From an uncultured Lachnospiraceae bacterium (GTDB taxonomy: Bacteria; Bacillota; Clostridia; Lachnospirales; Lachnospiraceae): 56,655 nucleotides of DNA. Location of the stretch: NCBI GenBank assembly GCA_947626415.1, contig CANQSA010000016.1, forward strand, positions 1 to 56,655. Reading direction: 5' to 3'. Made by a program: the position numbers and the translations under genes. The notes below the pieces were generated by a model, which saw only the letters and a list, made by a program, of their open reading frames with translations, ran no database searches and had not been told where the DNA came from. Shown in pieces: positions 1 to 7,626 of this stretch. The stretch's first letter is position 1, and each line of letters begins with the position of its first letter.

Positions 1-35
1 GAAAATCTTTTGAATTTTCAGGGATGGTCTGTCAG

Positions 36-52
36 TTGTTCAGTTTTCAATG
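36..52 (-). promoter_or_regulatory. rRNA-leader-like (boxA-type) motif
   Basis: Read on the minus strand this is CATTGAAAACTGAACAA, the kind of sequence that precedes 16S or 23S genes in Firmicutes rRNA operons. It lies about 30 bases downstream of a strong leftward promoter and no ORF follows it inside the window. I infer an rRNA operon leader running off the left edge; a tRNA operon is the alternative. Confidence 0.5.
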
Positions 53-80
53 TTCGCCTGCCGCAAGCGACAGCTTAGTT

Positions 81-109
81 AATATAACATCGCAGGAATC
101 ATTTGTCAA
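81..109 (-). promoter_or_regulatory. Strong leftward promoter, probably of an rRNA operon
   Basis: The minus strand reads TTGACA, 17 bases, TATATT. Just upstream of the -35 is an A/T-tract-rich stretch (about 110-135) that would suit an UP element. No gene inside the window is served by it; transcription would leave at position 1. The strength and the leader motif at 36-52 suggest stable RNA genes outside the window. Confidence 0.65.
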
Positions 110-117
110 CTGTTTTT

Positions 118-150
118 TCAAAAAAATTTTCCGGATTTTCACAAAGCCGG
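118..150 (-). terminator. Rho-independent terminator overlapping the MoeB-like gene's stop
   Basis: On the minus strand CCGGCTTT pairs with AAATCCGG (one mismatch) around a GTGA loop and is followed by AAAATTTTTTTG. The hairpin contains the stop codon at 139-141, so the terminator is built into the end of the coding sequence and insulates the operon from the promoter at 81-109. Confidence 0.6.
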
Positions 151-906
151 CCCATGACCGCCGCACGCTTTGCACTCCGGGGAAGGCCCGTCAAATTGTA
201 CGGTTCGAAACTGCATTTTCAGTCCGTCAAAAATCAGCATTTTCCCGACAAGCAGCGTGCCGATCTCCAGAATATATTTGATTGCTTCCAGCGCCTGCAG
301 CGTGCCGATGATTCCCGGCAGTACGCCCATCACACCCACTTCGGAGCAATCGGGAACCGCTCCCTTTGGGGGGACTTCTTCAAAAATGCAGCGGTAACAG
401 GGGCCCCTGCCCGGCACATATGTCATAAGCTGTCCGGAAAATCCAAGGATTCCTCCGTGTACAAACGGTTTTCCTGCATGCACACATGCGTCATTGATCA
501 TGAATTTTGCCGGAAAATTATCAACGGCGTCCAGAACGATATCGTACGCTTTGACCAGATCCCGGATCCGTTCCTCCGTGATCCGATACGGATACGGGAT
601 CACACGGACATGCGGATTCATTTCCTGCAGAGTTTCTCTGGCCGAATCCACTTTCATCGTCCCGATTCTACCGGTCCGGTGCAGAATCTGGCGCTGCAGA
701 TTGGATAACTCTACCCGGTCTCCATCCGCGATGCCGACAGTTCCCACGCCGGCAGCCGCCAGATACATGGCGATCGGGGAGCCCAGGCCGCCCGCTCCCA
801 CGATCAGAACTTTCGCGGCCCGCAGCTTTTCCTGACCTTCAGGACCGACTCCTTCTAATATTATATGTCTCGCGTATCGATTCTGTTCTTCTTCTGTCAA
901 TGCCAT
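139..906 (-). CDS. HesA/MoeB/ThiF-family adenylyltransferase (E1-like)
   Basis: A 255-residue E1-like enzyme. Relatives adenylate the C-terminal Gly-Gly of a small sulfur carrier (MoaD or ThiS), starting sulfur transfer for molybdopterin or thiamin synthesis in the cytoplasm. Visible are the N-terminal RYARH motif, the nucleotide loop GAGGLG at about 37-42, Asp61, Arg72 and Lys85 of the adenylation site, DAVDN at 126-130, two zinc CxxC pairs (170/173 and 245/248) and a candidate catalytic Cys187 before GVMG. Length fits MoeB. No ThiS or MoaD gene is nearby; it is the last gene of the partner-switching operon, 25 bases after the RsbW-like gene. The true carrier protein cannot be told from the sequence, so no symbol is given. 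Confidence 0.88.
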   Translation of the reverse strand: MALTEEEQNRYARHIILEGVGPEGQEKLRAAKVLIVGAGGLGSPIAMYLAAAGVGTVGIADGDRVELSNLQRQILHRTGRIGTMKVDSARETLQEMNPHVRVIPYPYRITEERIRDLVKAYDIVLDAVDNFPAKFMINDACVHAGKPFVHGGILGFSGQLMTYVPGRGPCYRCIFEEVPPKGAVPDCSEVGVMGVLPGIIGTLQALEAIKYILEIGTLLVGKMLIFDGLKMQFRTVQFDGPSPECKACGGHGPAL

Positions 907-931
907 TCCGTCCTTCTTTCCGACCGCAGCC

Positions 932-1342
932 TTAAAGCATATTTTTTTTGATCTTCAGGATATTCTGTCCGTCCTTGTATTCATAAGTAATGTCGTCCAT
1001 ACTCTTCTTTACCATGAAGATCCCGAGGCCGCCGATCTGCCGGTCTTCCACAGACAGCGTGACATCCGGATCTGCTTTCTCCAGCGGATTATACGGTATG
1101 CCATTATCAATAAATGTAACGATTACCGCCAGCGGATCTTCCGATACTTCCACCCGTACCGTCGCATCCCCCGCGCCCGGATGATAGGCATAATGCGCGA
1201 TATTTCCAAACAGCTCATCAATCGCAATATCAATCTGCATCTGCGCTTTCATCGGGCAGTCCAGTGTTTCCAGTTGTTCGTCCACAAATGCGGTAACCTC
1301 CGGGACGTTTTCAATTTTTGCTGCAATAGTTAATTCTTTCAT
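932..1342 (-). CDS. RsbW-like serine kinase / anti-sigma-type ATP-binding protein
   Basis: A 136-residue single-domain GHKL ATPase of the RsbW/SpoIIAB type. Such proteins phosphorylate a STAS anti-anti-sigma partner and, when free, bind a sigma factor or other target. The N-box IDELFGNI (41-48, with Glu43 and Asn47), G1 box DNGIPYNP (79-86) and G2 box GGLGIFMVK (104-112) are complete, so it should bind ATP. The start has GGAG 5 bases upstream. It follows the PP2C phosphatase gene by 12 bases and shares an operon with the STAS protein at 7210-7506, its obvious candidate substrate. No sigma factor gene is in the operon, so its final target is unknown. Confidence 0.87.
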   Translation of the reverse strand: MKELTIAAKIENVPEVTAFVDEQLETLDCPMKAQMQIDIAIDELFGNIAHYAYHPGAGDATVRVEVSEDPLAVIVTFIDNGIPYNPLEKADPDVTLSVEDRQIGGLGIFMVKKSMDDITYEYKDGQNILKIKKNML

Positions 1343-1354
1343 ACATTCTCCAAT

Positions 1355-3043
1355 CTACGATTCCATCTTTTCCTTATATTCCAGGCAAAGCATGGTAATA
1401 TCGTCAAACTGTTCCGCCTCTCCTACAAACGCGTCTACGTCAGCCTTGACTGCCGGCAGCAATTCTGTCGGAGCCATCTGCGCGTAATCGCTCAAAGCCT
1501 TCTCCAGACGCTCCATTCCGTAAAGCTCTTTCTGACTGTTCGTCGCTTCCGTCACGCCGTCCGTATACTGGAACAGTTTATCCCCTACCTCCAGCTGCAT
1601 TTCTCCGGCGCGGTAACGGATCCCTTCCATTCCCGCCAAAACAAATCCGGCGCGGATTTTCTGCGGTTTGAATCCTTCTCCTTTTTTACAGATAAACGGC
1701 ATTTCATGTCCGGCATTGACAAAGCGGAACTCACCGGTTGCCAGATCCAGCACGCCTTCAAAAGCCGTAATGAACATTTCCTCGCTGTTGGAAGCGCACA
1801 GCAGATTGTTGACTTCCGTAAATACTTCTCCCAGATCCCGGTTGGACTGGGTATGATCCTTGATCAGCGTTTTGCCGATCACCATAAACAGCGCCGCCGG
1901 AACTCCTTTGCCGGATACGTCCGCCATAACGATTGCCAGATGCCGGTCGTCCAGCATAAAGAAATCATAGAAATCGCCGCCGACTTCTTTTGCCGGTGTC
2001 ATGGTCGCATAGATATCAAACTCTTTCCGATCCGGAAAAGCAGGGAAAATACAAGGCAGCATGGACGCCTGGATATGCTTTGCCACATCCAGTTCCGCTC
2101 CGATCCGCTCCCGTTCTGCCGTTACAAGCGCAAGGTTATTGATATATTCCTTGATCTCCCGTTCCATAAACTGAACTGATCTGCACAGTGCGCCGATCTC
2201 ATCCTGGTTTTTAATCTGCAGCTTGGAAAGTTCGGATTCGGTTCCGGTCTGACTCTGCGCGTCAGAAGCCATATCCCGAACCAGCAGCTTCGCCGCATTG
2301 GAAAGATGGTTGATGGGCGATACCACGGTGCGGTTGATCGCATAAATCATGATTGCCAGCAGGATTGCCGTCAGGATTCCCTGCAGCACGAACAGGAACA
2401 GCAGATTCATCCACAGTTCATGCATGATCTCATTCATGGAAATATCTACCATAACATATCCGATCACGCTACCGTCGCTTCCATAGATCGGAGAACCGCC
2501 GGAGCACAGCCAGCCGAATTCTTCGGTATTCGTCACATATGCCGGAAATCCGAGCTCCGGATTACTGAATATCCCCGCGTTTTCTTCATAGATGATATCC
2601 CAGGTTCCCGCCGGGCATCCCATTTCTCCATCGTCTCCATCTACAATATAGACAGCGGATTCACTCTTGGGATCGATGCTCACCACATACAGGGACATCA
2701 CATCGTTTTCTTCCTTCAGCGCCTTTAACTGCTGAAACAGCGCCGTATAATCTTCCCCGTCCGTCAGCTTCGCAAAAGCCTCGTAATAAGCCTCGTCGGT
2801 TACCTCCGGTCTGGGATTCTGCGTATATTGTTCCATGATCACGTCAATATACTTTTCCATGACCTCCTGATCCAGCATCATGGCAACCGTGCCGGTCAGC
2901 TTATCCGCCAGGCTGCCGTAGCTTTTGTTCAGGGAACGCTCATACGCGAAATAGCTGACTGTGATCGTTGCGACCATTAAAAGCAGGGCAAACGCAACAA
3001 TCATCGCAACCGCCTTTGTTCTCAATTTCAGTTTCATTTTCAT
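1355..3043 (-). CDS. Membrane sensor PP2C/SpoIIE-family phosphatase (RsbU-like) with HAMP
   Basis: A 562-residue sensor phosphatase. TM1 lies at about 10-34, an extracellular ligand-binding-like region at 35-205, TM2 at about 208-235, then a HAMP region, a short coiled coil (ERERIGAELDVAKHIQASMLP) and a PP2C domain from about 330. Metal-binding acids are visible in GGDFYDFF, ADVSGKG and the late QFDDITML. By family it dephosphorylates a STAS anti-anti-sigma protein in response to an external signal, here most likely the operon's STAS protein. The start at 3043 has AAGGA 8 bases upstream. Genes for kinase-type domains lie on both sides, which makes the cassette look complete apart from the final output protein. 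Confidence 0.9.
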   Translation of the reverse strand: MKMKLKLRTKAVAMIVAFALLLMVATITVSYFAYERSLNKSYGSLADKLTGTVAMMLDQEVMEKYIDVIMEQYTQNPRPEVTDEAYYEAFAKLTDGEDYTALFQQLKALKEENDVMSLYVVSIDPKSESAVYIVDGDDGEMGCPAGTWDIIYEENAGIFSNPELGFPAYVTNTEEFGWLCSGGSPIYGSDGSVIGYVMVDISMNEIMHELWMNLLFLFVLQGILTAILLAIMIYAINRTVVSPINHLSNAAKLLVRDMASDAQSQTGTESELSKLQIKNQDEIGALCRSVQFMEREIKEYINNLALVTAERERIGAELDVAKHIQASMLPCIFPAFPDRKEFDIYATMTPAKEVGGDFYDFFMLDDRHLAIVMADVSGKGVPAALFMVIGKTLIKDHTQSNRDLGEVFTEVNNLLCASNSEEMFITAFEGVLDLATGEFRFVNAGHEMPFICKKGEGFKPQKIRAGFVLAGMEGIRYRAGEMQLEVGDKLFQYTDGVTEATNSQKELYGMERLEKALSDYAQMAPTELLPAVKADVDAFVGEAEQFDDITMLCLEYKEKMES

Positions 3044-3072
3044 GACAATCGTCCTTTCTATCCTTTCCAGGA

Positions 3073-4803
3073 TTATATTTTTATAATCAGACTGTTGAAG
3101 CCTTTATAATTTCGATACTGCATTTCTCTTGCACGCTTCTTGATCACAAGGATCCCCATGGCGTCCATGTCGTATTCTTCTTCACTGACTTTGGCGGTAT
3201 CCATCTCCAACAGATTGAATTTCTCCGCGTTATCACGGATATGCAGTTCAAATACGCCGTCCGTATCGGCAATCAGCGTAATCTGGATATAACCGTTCTG
3301 ATCCTGGTGCTTCATAATGGTCACGCAGACCTCTTCCAGCGTCATCCGGATAAAATAAGTCTGCTTCATCTCGGCGTTCCATTTTTCGCAGAATGCTTCG
3401 ATCTCATCGGCAAGCTGGGTCATATTGCCCACCGTTCCCAAAATCGTCGTGCTGTAAACACGATCCTGATCGAAACTGTCTTTTTTCCGGTTAATAGCAT
3501 TGAATATCAGAAAGACAATCAGAGACATGGCCTCTGTCGCCGCGAACAGCCACCAGAACGCCCGGATTCCCAAATTGGCAAAGAAGAACAGAGCCGGCAG
3601 CAAAAAGATAAATCCGCGCAGGATAGCCATGATAAATACCGGTTTTTCCCTTTCGCAGGCCTGGCAATATTTCTGCAGCGTCAGGTTGATTCCCGCTAAA
3701 AATCCGCCGATCAGATAAATGCGCAGCGCGTACACACCCAGTTCAGCTGCCTCCGTCCCCGCGATTCCGAAGATCACACACATGGACTGCGGGAACAGCG
3801 CGATCAGCGTGATACAGAAGCCTCCCAGGATCACTGCCGAAAGCAGGTTCCAGGCAAAGATCCGCCGTTCTCCGTAATAATTGCGTTCTCCCCGGAACGT
3901 ACTGACCAGCGGCTGCGCCGCTTTCGCCGCCGCATCATAAAGGTACTGGATCAGAAACGATACATTCTGTATCACATCAAACACGGCAACCCCGCTATCT
4001 CCGCTGATCTTCATCAGAAGGCGGTTTGCCGACATCACAAAGATCAGGGAAAAAATATACTGCACGGAAGAGGCAAATCCCAGACGGAAACAGTGCCATG
4101 CCCGAAACTTCCATACATTCTTCAGTGAAAACACCAGATTGCCGGGATTCCTGCGCATACCGATCAAATAAATACAGATCGCCACCAGATTGCCGATCAC
4201 GGTGGAAAATGCCGCCCCCGCCGCGCCGCCGTCCAATACCAGCACCAGCAGAATATTTAAAAACAAATCGGTCAGATTGCCAACGGTCGATCCGATACTC
4301 GCCAGCTTTTCTTTTCCATCGCTGCAGAGGTAATAATTGAGCACATAGGAAAAGATAAACGCCGGAATCGCGGTAACGATAATCCGTACATAAACCGAGC
4401 AGACCTCATAAAGGGTTCCCGAGGTTCCCTCTACGCCGAGAAGCATTACAAGCGGATCCAAAAAGAGATTGCCCGCCGCGGCCAGAATGACTCCCACCAG
4501 CATGGCGTGCCAGAGAACGCCGTTAAAATTTTGTCGGGCTTTCTCCTGTTTGCCTTCTCCCATCAGGCGCGCGTAGACGATAAATCCGCCCATTCCATAG
4601 CTGTGCATCACCACATTAATCAGCATAAATACCGGAAGCGCCATACTGATAGCGGCAAGTCCCGTGACCCCCAGCCGCTGTCCGACTACGATCGCGTCCG
4701 CCGTATCCGCGATTGCCAAACCAATGTAAGAGATCAGGATCGGCGGCAGCGCACGGAAAAACATTTTGCGGTTAAAGTAGTCCTGATTTACAGTTTGTTT
4801 CAC
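3073..4803 (-). CDS. MATE-family transporter fused to a C-terminal RsbW-like ATPase domain
   Basis: About 576 residues. The first 440 are a 12-helix MATE/MOP transporter (hydrophobic segments from ALPPILISYIGLAIAD onward). The last 125 form a soluble GHKL-type domain with an N-box-like MTLEEVCVTIMKH, a G1-like DNAEKF and a G2-like DAMGILVIKKRA, resembling RsbW. Usual MATE proteins are about 450 residues and end after the last helix. I chose the GTG at 4803 because AAGGAGG lies 9 bases upstream; the ATG at 4836 has no ribosome site and would lengthen the overlap with the gene before it from 32 to 65 bases. Neighbours (STAS, phosphatase, kinase) suggest transport is controlled by the switch. 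Cargo is unknown; a lipid or peptide is as likely as a drug. Confidence 0.85.
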   Translation of the reverse strand: MKQTVNQDYFNRKMFFRALPPILISYIGLAIADTADAIVVGQRLGVTGLAAISMALPVFMLINVVMHSYGMGGFIVYARLMGEGKQEKARQNFNGVLWHAMLVGVILAAAGNLFLDPLVMLLGVEGTSGTLYEVCSVYVRIIVTAIPAFIFSYVLNYYLCSDGKEKLASIGSTVGNLTDLFLNILLVLVLDGGAAGAAFSTVIGNLVAICIYLIGMRRNPGNLVFSLKNVWKFRAWHCFRLGFASSVQYIFSLIFVMSANRLLMKISGDSGVAVFDVIQNVSFLIQYLYDAAAKAAQPLVSTFRGERNYYGERRIFAWNLLSAVILGGFCITLIALFPQSMCVIFGIAGTEAAELGVYALRIYLIGGFLAGINLTLQKYCQACEREKPVFIMAILRGFIFLLPALFFFANLGIRAFWWLFAATEAMSLIVFLIFNAINRKKDSFDQDRVYSTTILGTVGNMTQLADEIEAFCEKWNAEMKQTYFIRMTLEEVCVTIMKHQDQNGYIQITLIADTDGVFELHIRDNAEKFNLLEMDTAKVSEEEYDMDAMGILVIKKRAREMQYRNYKGFNSLIIKI

Positions 4804-5671
4804 CGTCCCGCTCCTCCTTCTCCATGCTGGCTTCATACATCCGAGTTATGGAAATCGGACGCATCAGTTCTTTCATTTTGCGGATCCCGGCAATTCCCAT
4901 GTCTTCTTCACAGTTGATCTTTGTAAAATTGGCGGGAAGCCGTTTATACATTTCGCATCTGGCAAATACGGATAAGCCCGTCAGATATGCCCGCTGTTTT
5001 AACAGGCAGAGATCAAACGTATCTTCGCTTAGGGGAAATCCCGCGGTTACGGCATACGGTCTGCCGTCCATCAGCACCGTAATCCCAGTCAGATCCAGCG
5101 CATCCCACTGCTCCAGCATGAGCCGGGTCGCGTCCTTCGTCCCGGCAAACCGGCTTTCATTTTCCATCTGATTGCGGACCGCGATTAAAAACGGAATCTC
5201 TTTTCCCGTAAACGGTACAACCTCATAGTTGAATTGCCGGATTCCCTTGTTCATCTCCTGCCGCATGGAGGCAAATTTCTGTCCCCGCAGCACTTCCTGT
5301 TCGCTTCGGTCATATATGTATTCTCCGTCAGACTGGACTTCCCGGATCCGGAACCGATTCGGAAACCAATTCTCCAACCGGGTTTTGTCTTCCTGCCGCA
5401 TATAGATCAAGTGCAGGTCCGGAACCTGGCGCAGTTCTTCAATCACCGAAAAAATCCGTTCCGGCGCGCCGCAGGGGAAAAACCAGGTATTGCTCCCCAA
5501 TCCGGAGCATTTTACCGTAAATACATCTTCCTCTATATACAGGGACGAGCCCAGGTCTTCTTTCCATATATAAAGAGAAGGAAATGCATGAGAAGAGGTT
5601 TCATGGCCGTACTTTCGGCGCAGCGCCTCTATCTTTTCTTTATCGCTCAGTTCAATTTCCTTTGTCTGCAT
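4772..5671 (-). CDS. DUF2156 (phosphatidylglycerol lysyltransferase C-terminal-like) protein
   Basis: A protein of about 299 residues resembling DUF2156, the GNAT-type double-fold domain at the C terminus of MprF, which moves an amino acid from tRNA to a lipid. Recognisable stretches are the N-terminal SHAFPSLYIWKED, the central VRNQMENESRFAG and the C-terminal NCEEDMGIAGIRKMKELMRP. No membrane domain is present, unlike full MprF. I start at ATG 5671; the TTG at 5698 has its only purine tract directly against it. It overlaps the formyltransferase by 20 bases and the MATE gene by 32 bases, so the three are translationally coupled. The acceptor is not known; lipid modification followed by MATE export is an inference. 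Confidence 0.75.
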   Translation of the reverse strand: MQTKEIELSDKEKIEALRRKYGHETSSHAFPSLYIWKEDLGSSLYIEEDVFTVKCSGLGSNTWFFPCGAPERIFSVIEELRQVPDLHLIYMRQEDKTRLENWFPNRFRIREVQSDGEYIYDRSEQEVLRGQKFASMRQEMNKGIRQFNYEVVPFTGKEIPFLIAVRNQMENESRFAGTKDATRLMLEQWDALDLTGITVLMDGRPYAVTAGFPLSEDTFDLCLLKQRAYLTGLSVFARCEMYKRLPANFTKINCEEDMGIAGIRKMKELMRPISITRMYEASMEKEERDGETNCKSGLL

Positions 5672-6530
5672 GATCTTCGACTGCCTTTCCTGTTTCAATC
5701 CTTCTGAGCTGCTCTGCCAGAATCCACCCGTCTTTTAACGGCAGACTATTCTTCGGAACGTCTCCGCCGTTCTGAAACGGAAACGCGCGGCCTCCAATGA
5801 TCTCCCATAACCGCGTCTGACCGCCGCTGCAATCCCGATAATAACACTCATATCCCAGAAAAGCGCGCAGGATCCGATCCGCCTGTACCGCCGTCATCCG
5901 GGAATCAACCGTATAAACCTCCGGTCCGGGTTCCTGCCAGTATTCGCCTTCTCCCTGCGGCAGTGCTGTTTCCCAAAGCCGATCCGGTTCGCTAACCAAT
6001 CGTTCTATCATAGCGGGCAGAAGCGCGCGCGCTTTCTCCATATAAGAAACCAGCGTCTCGTCCGCCGCCATCGGGAAGGTCTCCTGCAGCAGGATATCGC
6101 CGCAGTCGAACTGTTCCGTCAGTTTATGAATAGTCACGCCGCCCTCCGTCATTCCTTTCAGGATCGCAATCGGCATCGGCCAGGGGCCTCTTCCTTCCGG
6201 CAGCCTGGTCGGATGGATATTTACCATCGGAAAGGAAGCGTCCACGGGTATCTTATAATAATATCCACCACAAATAAACAACCGGCAGCCCGCTTGTTTT
6301 AAATCCGCAATATCCTCCCCGGTAATCCGCCGCTCGGTACAGGGAATATGATGCTGCGCGGCAAATGCTTTGATCTCTGTATTAAACTCCGTCCGGTTGT
6401 CTGTTTTGCAGGTAAAGATCCGTATGATCTCACAGTCTGCCTGCAGCAGCACATCCGGCACGTTGGATAAGAGGTCAATTCCCGCATAAGCAACGCGCAG
6501 CTTATGATCTGATTCCAATTTCTGTTTCAT
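5652..6530 (-). CDS. Formyltransferase-family protein (Fmt/ArnA-like)
   Basis: A 292-residue protein with a formyl_transf_N fold. The catalytic signature is present as NIHPTRLPEGRG (Asn and His) with the downstream TIHKLTEQFDCGD containing the Asp, as in Fmt, GART and ArnA. Family members move a formyl group from 10-formyl-tetrahydrofolate to an amine. It is slightly short for methionyl-tRNA formyltransferase (about 310) and does not sit with def or priA, so I think it formylates another amine, perhaps an amino sugar or the product of the DUF2156 neighbour. The start lies 16 bases after the preceding gene and its ribosome site is weak, suggesting coupled translation. Confidence 0.8.
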   Translation of the reverse strand: MKQKLESDHKLRVAYAGIDLLSNVPDVLLQADCEIIRIFTCKTDNRTEFNTEIKAFAAQHHIPCTERRITGEDIADLKQAGCRLFICGGYYYKIPVDASFPMVNIHPTRLPEGRGPWPMPIAILKGMTEGGVTIHKLTEQFDCGDILLQETFPMAADETLVSYMEKARALLPAMIERLVSEPDRLWETALPQGEGEYWQEPGPEVYTVDSRMTAVQADRILRAFLGYECYYRDCSGGQTRLWEIIGGRAFPFQNGGDVPKNSLPLKDGWILAEQLRRIETGKAVEDHADKGN

Positions 6531-6546
6531 GGGAATCTGTCGCCTG

Positions 6547-7167
6547 TTAAAATTTCTTTTTAATGATCAGTTCTACCTTGCGGGAACGAACGCCGACCAG
6601 TACCTCGTCCGCCAGTTTTCCTACGATGGACTTCTCCAGTTCGTCCCATTCTTCCTCCGCGCCGGCATTGCTGTTTTTACTGTTGTCCAGATCATTCCGC
6701 ATGGATTTCAGGGACCACATCCGTTCGTATCCCATACTCATTCCCATGCTTCCGGCGTCTCCGTAATAATACATCGGATAAGAATTCAGATCCATATACT
6801 GCCAGTCTGCCTCATAGGTCATCAGATACAGTTCAAAGATACCGCGTACCTTGCCCATAAAGCTCTTCTCCGCCTGGTTCTTGCCGGAGCTGGAGACTGC
6901 CAGCAGCTGATTCCGCTGCTCCAGGTCAATATGCGCGTCTGCCTTCAGGCAAAGCTGCATCTCTCTGCCGTTTTCCTCAGCCCAGAATTCCGCGCCGAAT
7001 CTGCCTACGATCCCGCGGATCATACCCATCATTTCTTCTGCCAGCAGACGCAGGCGCAAGCCTTCTTTCTTCGTCAGCTTCACATCCTCCGCCAGCTTCT
7101 CTACCGCATTCAGGGCAGCAGCCATTCCATAGCCTGTATTCTCAATCTTGATGATTTCCGTCATCAT
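6547..7167 (-). CDS. Unrecognised protein, possibly a degenerate RsbW-like ATPase
   Basis: About 206 residues, soluble, no signal peptide. The stretch LTKKEGLRLRLLAEEMMGMIRGIVG resembles the N-box helix of RsbW-type kinases, but no clear G1 or G2 glycine boxes follow, so if related it has probably lost ATP binding. A Met/Tyr-rich patch near the middle (SYPMYYYGDAGSMGMSMGYE) is unusual. The start is ambiguous: GTG 7176, ATG 7167 or ATG 7164; I took 7167 with AAGG 11 bases upstream. It is the second gene of the operon, between the STAS and formyltransferase genes, which is where a regulatory partner would be expected. Function not recognised. Confidence 0.55.
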   Translation of the reverse strand: MMTEIIKIENTGYGMAAALNAVEKLAEDVKLTKKEGLRLRLLAEEMMGMIRGIVGRFGAEFWAEENGREMQLCLKADAHIDLEQRNQLLAVSSSGKNQAEKSFMGKVRGIFELYLMTYEADWQYMDLNSYPMYYYGDAGSMGMSMGYERMWSLKSMRNDLDNSKNSNAGAEEEWDELEKSIVGKLADEVLVGVRSRKVELIIKKKF

Positions 7168-7209
7168 TGCTCCCACATCCTTTCCGTATTATGTATGTCC
7201 CACCGGTGA

Positions 7210-7506
7210 TTACTCAATCGTCAATATATCAACAAAGCCTGTGATCTCAAAAATCTCCTGAATGGTTTCATTTACATTCTTTACGGTCATCTTGCCCTGC
7301 TTGTTCATCTGCTTCTGTGCGGACAGCAGAACACGCAGGCCTGCGGAAGACATATAATCCAGCTTCTCCAGATCCAGAACCAGTTCCGTTATGCCGTCCA
7401 GAGACGCTTTAAATTCTGCTTCCAAGCTGGGAGCCGTACCGGTATCCAGTCTGCCTTCCAGCGCTACTGTTAATGAAGTTCCGTTTTGTGTTTTGTTAAT
7501 ATTCAT
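7210..7506 (-). CDS. STAS-domain anti-anti-sigma factor (SpoIIAA/RsbV-like)
   Basis: A 98-residue single STAS domain. The motif DYMSSAGLRVLL (50-61) is the region phosphorylated by RsbW-type kinases; Ser53 or Ser54 is the probable acceptor. By family the unphosphorylated form binds the kinase and frees its target, and a PP2C phosphatase resets it. All three activities (this protein, kinase at 932-1342, phosphatase at 1355-3043) are in this operon, so they probably act on each other. It is the first gene, 35 bases downstream of the predicted -10, and a purine-rich AGGAGA precedes the ATG. Confidence 0.9.
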   Translation of the reverse strand: MNINKTQNGTSLTVALEGRLDTGTAPSLEAEFKASLDGITELVLDLEKLDYMSSAGLRVLLSAQKQMNKQGKMTVKNVNETIQEIFEITGFVDILTIE

Positions 7507-7541
7507 ATGATTGGTCTCCTATTCTTTTTCTTTTGTTTTTC

Positions 7542-7570
7542 AGTATAGCATATATGGAGGAAAATTTCCA
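7542..7570 (-). promoter_or_regulatory. Promoter of the partner-switching operon
   Basis: Minus strand TGGAAA, 17 bases, TATACT, with a TGC extension before the -10. The -35 is weak, the extended -10 good. It lies directly before the STAS gene. No SigB-type GTTT/GGGTAT promoter was seen. Confidence 0.5.
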
Positions 7571-7626
7571 TTCCTAATTAAAAATTCTCATATTTTTTAC
7601 AATTCATTCAGAACTCGATTCCTTCC

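Noticed and set aside
3073-4836. ATG 4836 start for the MATE gene
   Set aside because: No ribosome site; GTG 4803 has AAGGAGG at the right distance.
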